Origin: Cryptomeria japonica
Taxonomy: Eukaryota; Streptophyta; Pinopsida; Cupressales; Cupressaceae
Direction: 5' to 3'
Length of the DNA: 64,000 nt
Assembly (NCBI RefSeq): GCF_030272615.1
Contig: NC_081411.1
Location: 39,795,140-39,859,139 of the forward strand
Positions within the stretch are counted from its first letter, which is position 1. Every line of letters begins with the position of its first letter. Shown here one piece after another: positions 56,149-64,000 of this stretch. The notes beneath the pieces are model-generated. The model did not search any database. It had not been told where the DNA came from and saw nothing but the letters and a program-made list of their open reading frames with translations. The translations under genes were made by a program, and so were the position numbers.

Positions 56149-56777
56149 TGTTAGGACCCAGAGGCAACTGAGAGGGGGGTGAATCAGTTGTCAATTAATT
56201 TCAACCCAAATATAAATTAATCAAACTTGATACTTAATATCGGTAAACCGAACTTAATGTTGATTAATAGATTAACAGTTAACATTAATACTGGTGAAAC
56301 TTAATGCATGAAACAGAAAGAGAAACAACATCCTCAATGCATAACACAGGGATTTGTACATGCAAACCCTGTAAGGAGAAAAACCACTGTGGGAAACCTT
56401 ACCCACAATCAGATGGCACTACTACAGATACTATGTGTGTACAAATGGAGTCTGCACATGCAAAAAGGCAAACCGCTTAGAGCTCACTGCTCAATCACAA
56501 GATGGAAGTGACACTGACTACAATTGGATGATTAAATCCAATGATAATGTACTGCTCAAAGTAGTATCTTCAATGCTGGATTCAGTACCAGTTAAGCTCT
56601 GATAATCTCCTCCAAACCTTCCTTGAATCTTTAAATGATGTCTGTGTGAGTAGCTCTACTTATATTCACATATACTGAATATCACAACCTTACCATACCA
56701 TATCTTAATCTCATAATTGAGATCTTACATATATACCGAAACCTAGGACCAAATGTGTAGGTCGGCTCACTAATAAT
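56149..56777 (-). repeat. 3' LTR of element E, first part
   Basis: Carries the U5 motif (CAACTGAGAGGGGGGTGAATCA, plus-strand 56,166-56,187) and ends TAATAAT, the last five bases being the left target duplicate of F. Continues at 61,297. Confidence 0.85.
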
Positions 56778-57269
56778 TGTTGGTGTAAATAATTATTCAT
56801 CATGGATATTATTACACTTACTTAAGTTTACTTAGGATAATGCATTTCATAGTAGTTTGGATATGAGACACTTGGGTGTTTGTGTCGCATTGCGATAGTG
56901 TGTGTAGGAGAAATTCCACCTCTTATGGTGTTGATCTTGTTATTACACTATCATATCCACTTATTGTGGAGTGATAATTCCACCTTCGGTGGGTGATCCA
57001 CCTCATGTGGAATATTATATTATTTCTCCTACCTACCCACACCTATTTCCTACCTACCCTTGTTTCTTATTGAGCCACATGTCATATTTGTGTGCTCATA
57101 CATATCCCTAGCCTTGCCTATATAAGCAGGCTCATCTACATTGTATGTAACAACTATTGAACAAGTTGTTGATCATTTTCTATTGATGAGAATACAGTTT
57201 ATTCTTGTCCCATATTATGTCTCTATCTTGTACATTTCATTGACCTCTTGATCTTGGCAAAATCCAACA
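56778..57269 (+). repeat. 5' LTR of element F with TATA box
   Basis: Begins TGTTGGTGTAAATAATT and ends AAAATCCAACA. TATA box CTATATAAGCAGG at 57,118-57,130. An internal set of CCACCT(C/T) phrases (56,926-57,010: ATTCCACCTC, ATTCCACCTT, ATCCACCTCATG) is separated by GTGG motifs. Confidence 0.88.
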
Positions 57270-58933
57270 TGGTATCAGAGCTTTTGGAGCTTCATTGATT
57301 CATCTTGAAGAGGCATTATTGCGACGTCAAGAGGCAGATCTGAGGAGCATCATCATTTGGAGGCATCCTAGACCAGATCCGACCTCGCCATTGCGTTCGG
57401 AAGGCCATTTCCATGAATTTTGGTTATAAAGTTGGCCTATTTTGGTGAGAAATTTTTTTTCTCTATTTTTGCCTATATCGTACGGATTTCGAAATTTTTT
57501 TATTAATATTCAGAAAAAAAAAAAAAAAAATTCGTTCTTTCTGAAATATTGTTTCGAAAAATTGAAAATCAAAAAAAAATTGAAAGAAAAATCAAAAAAT
57601 CCGAAAGATAAAAAAAAAATTGAAAAAGAATCAAAAAAAAAAAAAAAAAAAAAATATAGTTTTTGGGGGGTCCGCAGACCCCCCCCCCCCGTCACCCGCA
57701 GGTTTGCAGGTCTGCGCACTGTACTGTCTGACAACCAATTGCTCCACACACGTACCTCCTCCCGTGTCGCCCGCAGAGTACCCTGTACATCCTCCCGGGC
57801 TCCGTGAACACCACCGCGGCCTCCGGCGCCGCTCCCCGAGCACCGGCTCCTCCTTTCGGCGGTCTATTCCGGTGTGCCTCTGCTCGCCGCCGACGTGCTT
57901 CCTCCCTCGGTGCCCACACCACCACCCAAGAGCCCGCAGATCTCCGCTCACCGCCACGTAGCGCCTCCACCATCGCTGTCGTCCGCTACTGCCACCTCTC
58001 GGCTCGGCCAGCTCCTCCGCCACGCAGAGTAGAGGCTGGCGAATCCACGCCCACCACGTGGCAGGAGGCCACTGGCCCATGGACATAAACACAGACACAT
58101 CACTTCTGTACAGTGCCACGCAGGAAGCCTACCCAGTCAGCATTTCCGTACAGTACGAAATACACAGTCAGCATGCCACGCAGTCTGTCCGTACAGTACG
58201 GATGCCCAGTCAGCCAGAGAGGTGAAGTTTTTGCGACGGTCATACGGCCGTCAAATTTAATCATGTGATTTTCTGACGTCAGTGCCACATCAGCAGGGTT
58301 TGAAAATTTTTGGACCCCCTCTCATTTGCATTTTTGATTTTGCAGTTCAACTTCAAATGGCCATAACTTGCTCATTTTTGCTCTTTTTTGGGTGCAATTT
58401 TTTTTGAAATGGGCTAGAATTTCGTGCTCTCCGCAGTGGTGAAAGAATTTTTTTGATTTTGATGCACGTGTTTTTCAGAAAATACAGTTTTCGGTGACTG
58501 TCCCTGAGTAATCCCAGTTTTTGCAACTTCAGAGGCTTCGTTTGGGGTCATACGACCTCCTTTTTAGGTGCCATTTTTTTTGAAAGTGCGTATTTTTTCG
58601 TCTAATTTCACATGATGCTATCGAATTGATGTCATTGTAAGTATAAATTGTACTTTCAGATCTTGGCCATTTTTGGCTCTCTTGGTACTTGTATATTTGC
58701 TTGAATCTCAGTTAGATTCATTGCACTATTGATTGAAGTCTCTTGTATCTCATTTGAGAAGTTATAAAATTTGCATCATAAGCCCACTTTGCCTTGTTTT
58801 GCAAGTGGCTCATTATAATCGCACTAAGTATAAAGTGCCAAAATCATCACTTTTGGGGGGGTAATTTGATTGATTGAATTTGGGGGGTGTCTCTTGTGCT
58901 TTTGTGCTCTTGTGTTCTTTCCTTTTTGCTGCT
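57270..58933 (+). other. Element F leader: primer binding site, homopolymer tracts and GC-rich island
   Basis: TGGTATCAGAGC at 57,270-57,281 touches the LTR and is a tRNA-Met-type primer binding site. A-rich tracts (57,515-57,655) and a run of 12 C (57,680-57,691) precede a GC-rich island to about 58,085. A palindrome-like CCGTACAGTACG recurs near 58,146, 58,190 and, in variant form, 58,105, each near a CAGTCAGC phrase. Frames on both strands across the island are not supported as genes. The upstream TTG at 58,874 extends the downstream frame but ATG 58,934 is the natural start. Confidence 0.6.
57670..58300. other. GC-rich island within the element F leader
   Basis: Base composition shifts abruptly from about one third GC to well above one half between 57,665 and 58,085, with many CG dinucleotides (GCCTCCGGCGCCGCTCCCCG). 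Nothing else in the window is like this. It could be a captured host exon or 5' untranslated sequence, or a structured leader. One plus frame is Ala/Arg/Pro-rich (PPFGGLFRCASARRRRASSL), one minus frame is Arg/Trp/Gly-rich; neither shows a domain. Confidence 0.5.
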
Positions 58934-61273
58934 ATGGGTTCTTCTAAGTTTCCTCTCTTAACTCCACATAATTATGCTACTTGGAAAATTGATGCATGGA
59001 GTAAACTTATGGAAAAAGGACTCACTCATTACATTGATGGAACTATTGTTGCTCCAGCTGATCCTAAGGCTAATCCAGTTGGTCACTTAGATTGGCTCAC
59101 TAAAAATATCATGGCAATTGGTACCTTAAGAAAGTATGTATCAAAGGATCTCATTTTTCATATTGAGAAATGTACTCTAATCAAGGATGCTTGGCAAAAG
59201 TTTCAAGACTTGTATGGTCAAGTTGATGAGATTAGGGGATATCAAATTGATAGTGATCTCACCATGTTAGATCCCAAGAACTTTGATACTATACAAGATT
59301 ATGTCACAAAGGCAAATGAGTTGAGGGCACAACTCAAAGATTGTGGCATTGATAAGAAGGATACTCAATTGATATTCAACTTGATAGGGAAGCTTCCACA
59401 AGAATATGCAGCATTTGTTTCTAGTTTCCAAACTCATAGGATGACAATGGGTTCAAGCTACAAAATTCCTACATTTGATGCTTTCAATGAAATGTTGATG
59501 ATGGAACAAACTAAGTTGATAAGCATGGGCATTCGTAAGGCTTCTTCTAAGTCTCAAGCATTAGTGGCAAATCAAGGAAACAAAGGAAATCAAGGAAAGG
59601 ACAACTCAAACAAGAAGAAATGGCAATCAAAGCCTAAGGAAAAAGCACAATCTTCTCCACAACAAGGAGATTCATCCTCTTCCAAGAAAGATAATTCACC
59701 AAAGAGAGAAAGACCTACTTGTGCTTATTGTAAAAAGATTGGTCATGAGGAACATCGTTGCCATACTAAGAAGATTGATGAGCTCACACATATCATCAAA
59801 AAGCATAACATTGATTTGCCTAAAGTCTACAAGAAGGATGATTCATCAACTTCCACTTCCTCACATTCAAAAGGAAAAGGGCAAGCATTCATGGCTTCTA
59901 CAAGTGGAAAGACTCACTCTTTTGGAACAAGAAAAGGAAAAGCTCTATGTGCTACTATCAGTCATGATTCAGAGAGATGGCTTCTAGATTCAGGGGCTTC
60001 TCATCATATGGCTTCTTCACAATCTATGTTCTCTACATTTGAGCCTTGCACCATGCCACAGATTTTGATGGGCAATCATACATACATGGATGTGATTGGG
60101 AAAGGATCTATTGACATTGGGGATAACTCCTTCAATGATGTGTTGTGTGTACCCCACTTGACAAACAATCTCCTTTCTATCTATCAAATCACACATGGCG
60201 CAACTAAGAGAGTTGTGGAGTTCACACCTGACTCAGTTTTTATTAGAGACATGGAGACTAGAGCTATCATTGCAACTGGGGTGGTTGATCATGCATCTCG
60301 GTTATACTCCTTTTTAGATTTTGTTGATGATGATGATTTCACATTTGATGATTCTACACATGATGATCACACTTATTGTGATGGTTCAGATTTTGAGGAG
60401 AACTTTGGACACTTGAACATGGGGATTCTCACATGTGACCCTGTTCTTGAGTCTTGTATTTCATCTTCTCATATTGATATCACATCACCTATTGCACCTG
60501 ATGATGCAGATAGTGCGACAATTTTGCCTACATGTGATTCAGTGCAGCAGGTTATACATTGTCTTCCAGCTTCAGATTCATGGGATGATTACTTGACAGA
60601 TATTGCAGGTTTGTTTGTGGAATCCTACATTGCAGATTTGGGAGACATCATTGATGACATTCATCTTCTCTTTGATGAAGATGATCCTTCTTCGATTGTT
60701 GCGAGGGCACACTCTGACCCTCTTGTTCATTCTCTACATGATCATTCTTTTGAGGTTGACATGATTGTGGATACTTATGTACAGCAGTTGGAGGAGGTCT
60801 CTTTATTCTTTGAGGAGACACATGAGTCTTTGGACATTGTTCTACATCCATCTCCACTAGATCTTGGAGTGCCTTTTTCAGTAGTGTGGAGCAGTTCACC
60901 ACCTTTGGAAGGGGTATCTTTCAGCATCGACATGGGGACACTTGAGCAGTTTTCAGAGATTCCTTTCATCATGAGTTTTCTTCATACATCTTCCCTTCAT
61001 GATTGGGGAAACTTCATGGATACACCTTTGGTTTTGTTTCTTCCTAAGGGGAGGAATGTTGTTCGACGTTCGTGGAGTAGTTTCTTCATACATCGAGCTT
61101 CTATCATTGGTGCAGATTCTTCATTGAGGGAGGATCACAGTTTGACTTCTCTTCTTCTCTCATATGGGGGGGACTTTTTCCTCACATGGGGTTTTGTTCC
61201 TCTATTGATGAGAATACAGTTTATTCTTGTCCCATATTATGTCTCTATCTTGTACATTTCATTGACCTCTTGA
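58934..61273 (+). CDS. Element F gag-protease protein with acidic C-terminal extension, intact
   Basis: 779 codons without a stop, starting ATG 58,934 (MGSSKFPLLTPHNYATWK). Residues 1-230 are copia gag (YATWKIDAWSKLM, AWQKFQDLYGQ, GKLPQEYAAFVSSF). Residues 225-260 are Lys/Ser/Gln-rich. A CCHC knuckle CAYCKKIGHEEHRC starts at residue 263. The protease active site WLLDSGASHHM is at about 349, and a vestigial GAG-pre-integrase block NFGHLNMGIL at about 491. From there to 755 the sequence is acidic and unlike pol (FVDDDDFTFDD, DLGDIIDDIHLLFDEDD, VDTYVQQLEEVSLFFEETHE). The last 24 residues are translated LTR. It could form particles but cannot integrate alone. The intact frame suggests recent activity or recent insertion. 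Confidence 0.8.
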   Translation: MGSSKFPLLTPHNYATWKIDAWSKLMEKGLTHYIDGTIVAPADPKANPVGHLDWLTKNIMAIGTLRKYVSKDLIFHIEKCTLIKDAWQKFQDLYGQVDEIRGYQIDSDLTMLDPKNFDTIQDYVTKANELRAQLKDCGIDKKDTQLIFNLIGKLPQEYAAFVSSFQTHRMTMGSSYKIPTFDAFNEMLMMEQTKLISMGIRKASSKSQALVANQGNKGNQGKDNSNKKKWQSKPKEKAQSSPQQGDSSSSKKDNSPKRERPTCAYCKKIGHEEHRCHTKKIDELTHIIKKHNIDLPKVYKKDDSSTSTSSHSKGKGQAFMASTSGKTHSFGTRKGKALCATISHDSERWLLDSGASHHMASSQSMFSTFEPCTMPQILMGNHTYMDVIGKGSIDIGDNSFNDVLCVPHLTNNLLSIYQITHGATKRVVEFTPDSVFIRDMETRAIIATGVVDHASRLYSFLDFVDDDDFTFDDSTHDDHTYCDGSDFEENFGHLNMGILTCDPVLESCISSSHIDITSPIAPDDADSATILPTCDSVQQVIHCLPASDSWDDYLTDIAGLFVESYIADLGDIIDDIHLLFDEDDPSSIVARAHSDPLVHSLHDHSFEVDMIVDTYVQQLEEVSLFFEETHESLDIVLHPSPLDLGVPFSVVWSSSPPLEGVSFSIDMGTLEQFSEIPFIMSFLHTSSLHDWGNFMDTPLVLFLPKGRNVVRRSWSSFFIHRASIIGADSSLREDHSLTSLLLSYGGDFFLTWGFVPLLMRIQFILVPYYVSILYISLTS

Positions 61274-61291
61274 TCTTGGCAAAATCCAACA
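61201..61291 (+). repeat. Truncated 3' LTR of element F (91 bp)
   Basis: TCTATTGATGAGAATACAG to AAAATCCAACA is nearly identical to 57,179-57,269. The first 401 bp of the LTR and any polypurine tract are missing, and the ORF reads straight into it. A short shared TCTATTGATG would be the deletion junction. Confidence 0.88.
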
Positions 61292-61296
61292 ATAAT

Positions 61297-61732
61297 ATTA
61301 CAATTAGACAAATTAAAAATAAGTCAAGATGTGACGCATCATGTCAGCTCAATACAATTACAACAATAGCCAAATGATTAAATCATCTTCATAATGTGTC
61401 ATGTTGATCTGGAATAGATAATGAATGTTGATCCATAACCTATACCAGTTTGTCGATAACAACAAATATGTTAAGCCAATTAGACTAATAACTAAAATAC
61501 CAGAACTAAGTGTCCAAACCATGTCTTCGACATAACCAAGTGATCTCCAGATGATAACAAGTCATCCTCAGTGCCGGTGAACAATATAACCTGTCGGTGA
61601 ACCAAATACCGATGACTGTGCATAAGTCACTGAACTTGCTGATGAACATAACCAAAGATCTCTAGAAGGATAAGTGTTGATAAGTGTTGACATCAATGAC
61701 AAAACCAATGCAACACATCCACAATACCAACA
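61297..61732 (-). repeat. 3' LTR of element E, second part
   Basis: Resumes after the right target duplicate of F with ATTACAATTAGACAAA and ends CACAATACCAACA. On the minus strand its start TGTTGGTATTGTGGATGTGT parallels element D. A GATAAGTGTT duplication occurs at 61,669-61,688. Confidence 0.85.
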
Positions 61733-62053
61733 ATTTCCCCCTTTTGCATCAATGGCAACACAAGATGGAAAAACCATCTAAGTGCCAAAGCATAAATGCC
61801 AAAAACCAAAAACCAACAATCTCTAGAATAGATCAATACCAGAAATCAAAATACACATGCAAAGAGTAAAAATCTCTCCCCCAATGAATTATCTCTCCCC
61901 CTTTGACATCAAATGCCAAAGAAATACAAATACTAGATACAACCAACTACAATAACCAACTACTCCCCTTGAGAAGTAGCTCTCCTCTATTAAAGCCAGA
62001 AAAAGTATTCTCTGCTATTTCTGTCAGTTTTATGTCAAGCATCAACTGTCTAA
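61733..62053 (-). promoter_or_regulatory. Element E 3' region with polypurine tracts
   Basis: On the minus strand CAAAAGGGGGAAAT touches the LTR (61,733-61,746). Further modules, CAAAGGGGGAGAGA (61,894-61,910) and CAAGGGGAGTAG (61,963-61,975), repeat the arrangement seen in D. Confidence 0.7.
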
Positions 62054-64000
62054 GTTTCTATTGGTGAGGGTATAAACCCCAAGCTGCTATCTAGGATATT
62101 CAAAAGTTTCCTTAGGAAAAGGCTTAGTAAATATATATGCAATCTTCTCTTTAGTATTCACATAAACCAATCTCACTTCTTTTACTTCAACATTTTCTTT
62201 CAGAAAATTATATTTGATAAAAACATGTTTAGTTTTTGAGTGAAATACTGGATTCTTAGATATATCAATTGTTGTTGAATTGTCACAATAAATGATTATA
62301 GGTCCTTTGTTTTTTACCTTTATGTGCTTCAACATTTTCTTAATCCATAATACCTGATTACAATTAGTTGTTGCTCCAACATATTTTGATTCTGTTGTTG
62401 ATAATGATGTACAACTTTGTTTCTTGCTCAACCATGAAATCAATCTGCTACCAAGAAATAAAGCCCCACCGGTGATGCTCTTTCTATCATCTACATCTCC
62501 TACCCAATTAGCATTGGTGTATGCACATAAATCAAAATTTTCATCTTTCGGATACCATAAACCAAGATTTGGTGCACCTTGTAAATACCGGAAAATACTT
62601 TTCACTACTGATTCATGATTTTCTTTAGAATTACTTTGAAATATTTAAACAATACACACTACATTCATTATATCAGCTCTTGTTTGTGTCAAATACAATA
62701 AACCTCCAATCATAGATTTGTATCTTGTTGAATTAACAGGAGTTGAATCGTCCTTCAATGATAGTTTATCAGTTGTAGTCATAGGAGTACTTACCGGTTT
62801 AGAGTTTTCCATACCAAATTTCTTCAATAGTTCCTTCAAGTACTTTGTTTGACATATGAATATACCTTTATCAGTCTGTGAAATCTACAATCCTAAAAAG
62901 AATTTTATCTCCCCAATCATAGACATTTCAAATTCTTCCTGCATCTTATTAGAAAAGTCTTTACATAATCCATCTTCTCCTCCAAAAATGATGTCATCAA
63001 CAAAAACTTCAATAACCAAGATGTCTTCATTAGTCACTTTGAAATATAAGTTGTTTTCAGCATTACCTTTAGTGTAACCAAGCTTCAAAAGATATTTGTC
63101 CAATCTAGCATACCAAGCTCTCGGAGCTTGCTTCAATCCATATAAACCTTTCCTTAATCTGCAAACCATATCTTTATCTTTTGTCAATGAAAATCCATCA
63201 GGTTGTTCAATGTAAACTTCTTCTTCAAGATCACCATTCATAAATGTACATTTAACATCCATTTGAAATAATTTATAGTTTTTGTGTGCTGCAATTGCAA
63301 GAAATAATCTGTCTACTTCAATTCTAGCTACCAGTGCAAAGGTTTCATTGTAATCGATTCCTTCTTTCTGTGAATATCCTTTACATACTAATCTTTCTTT
63401 TTTTCTAATTACCTTACCATCTTCTAAACATCCATTTAATTCAAATTACATTTTTATCTTTAGGCTGGGGAACCAATGTCCATATATTGTTCTTTTCAAT
63501 TTGTTCTAATTCATCTTCCGTAGCTTTAATCCAATGTTTATCTTCACATGCCTCAATAATAGATGCTGGTTCATTTGAGAAATTGAACATACCTCTTCAT
63601 TTTCCATTCTTCCTCTTGCCATAACTCCTTGATACTTATTCCCAATTATATGACTTTTAGAGTGATTCAGTCTTACATACCTGGTTGTGTTCACTTGTTG
63701 CTATTCTTTAGTCACTATGGAATTCTCTGATGATGTCAGTGTGACTAGATCTATATTCTGTGACGGTGCATTCTGTATAGGTTCATTTATGATCATCTCA
63801 ACTATTAGTTCAGAATCCCTAGACCTTGAATTTCCTCTAATGTGTTCATCTATCTTCACATTTGCACTCTCAATGATTTTTTGCACTTTTAGTAAAACAT
63901 CTATATGCTTTTCTCTTAGATGAATAACCAAGAAATATACCTTCATCACTTCTAGGATCAAATTTGCCAACATACTCATCTCTCCTAATGTAACGTTTGC
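62054..64000 (-). pseudogene. Element E pol (integrase end, reverse transcriptase, RNase H), partial
   Basis: Reading down from 64,000: an integrase C-terminal stretch (IRGNSRSRDSELIVEMIIN), a linker TRYVRLNHSKSHIIGNKYQG, then RT with LYQ-like start lost, MDVKCTFMNGDLEEEVY, GLKQAPRAWYARLDKY, VFVDDIIFGGEDGL and SMIGEIKFFLGL. RNase H has LCAYTNANWVGDVDDRKSIT (N in place of the first catalytic D seen in element D), LSTTESKYV and YCDNSTTIDISKN. Stops at 62,885, 62,648 and 62,087 and a frame change near 63,440 mark it as dead. The product ends QLGVYTLTNRNL. The 5' half lies beyond the window. Confidence 0.85.

Larger units (their letters stand above)
56778..61291 (+). mobile_element. Element F: small copia-type element with intact gag-protease ORF
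   Basis: Flanked by ATAAT at 56,773-56,777 and 61,292-61,296, inside the E LTR. 5' LTR 56,778-57,269 (492 bp), primer binding site, leader of 1.66 kb, one open frame of 779 codons, and a 3' LTR reduced to its last 91 bp (61,201-61,291). No integrase, RT or RNase H. The target duplication at the shortened end suggests that the 3' deletion happened without losing the terminus, or before insertion. A single internal deletion joining the ORF to the LTR would explain it. Confidence 0.85.
56149..64000 (-). mobile_element. Element E: D-family copia, minus strand, truncated by the window edge
   Basis: The left (3') LTR begins TGTTAGGACCC on the plus strand and ends ATACCAACA at 61,732. It is split by element F and totals about 1,065 bp when rejoined, close to the D LTR length. 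LTR and pol resemble D closely (reverse of TGTTGGTATTGTGGATGTGT at its end). The interior codes RNase H, RT and the end of integrase on the minus strand and continues past 64,000. The right LTR and target duplicate are outside the window. Confidence 0.88.

Noticed and set aside
57631-58119. 162-codon minus-strand frame and several overlapping frames in the GC-rich island
   Set aside because: GC-rich DNA has few stops, so frames are long by chance. The residues are Arg/Gly/Trp-rich without a domain, and overlapping frames on both strands look equally good.
58874-58933. An N-terminal extension of the element F ORF resembling a signal peptide
   Set aside because: It begins at TTG, not ATG. The hydrophobic stretch is upstream of the canonical copia gag start MGSSKF at 58,934.

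Overview
This window looks like intergenic, heterochromatin-like DNA from a land plant with a large genome. It is AT-rich and made almost entirely of transposable elements inserted into one another. The copia and gypsy lineages, LTR lengths of 0.5-1.6 kb, tRNA-Met-type primer binding sites, a CACTA transposon and a plant-type DRM methyltransferase fragment all fit a plant. A gymnosperm such as a conifer is my guess from style, not something the sequence proves. I see no intact host gene, tRNA, rRNA or CRISPR array. The only long uninterrupted reading frame is a retrotransposon gag-protease protein at 58,934-61,273.

Region 1 (1-1,775) is AT-rich and carries a tandemly duplicated, exon-like relic of an unrecognised gene. 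Region 2 (1,776-24,645) is a three-level nest. Element A is a gypsy-like LTR retrotransposon with gag and protease only (TSD ATATG). Its 5' LTR is split by a CACTA transposon (2,477-17,546). The CACTA contains a decayed DRM-type DNA methyltransferase fragment between 107-bp inverted repeats, several retroelement relics, and a complete but broken chromovirus-like gypsy element (9,953-17,050, TSD CATTA).

Region 3 (24,646-30,042) holds a microsatellite and then a decayed multi-exon gene on the minus strand. It resembles an unnamed transposase-like family. It has a tandem exon duplication and is broken by a 1.56-kb retroposon with a 17-bp target duplication.

Region 4 (30,043-52,802) is a second nest. 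Element B is a minus-strand copia (TSD ATATG). Element C sits in B's 5' LTR (minus strand, TSD TGAAT); it has no pol but carries a coiled-coil/zinc-knuckle ORF and a second ORF of about 1,100 codons. C in turn contains a foreign solo LTR (38,147-39,511, TSD AACCT), a solo LTR of the D family (41,648-42,709) and a full copia element D on the plus strand (43,927-50,599, TSD TGATT).

Region 5 (52,803-56,148) is AT-rich with a tandem repeat of about 142 bp and an eroded retroelement remnant. Region 6 (56,149-64,000) is copia element E, D family, minus strand, running off the window. Its LTR is split by element F (56,778-61,291, TSD ATAAT), a small element with an intact gag-protease ORF, an unusual acidic C-terminal region, a GC-rich leader and a 3' LTR cut down to 91 bp.

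Relative ages follow from the nesting: A before the CACTA before the chromovirus; B before C before D and the two solo LTRs; E before F. Elements A, C and F lack reverse transcriptase and integrase, so if they ever moved they needed enzymes from other elements. B, D and E are degenerate members of a plausible donor clade for C and perhaps F. All coordinates, junctions and TSDs were read by eye; family names rest on motif recognition, not on searches.
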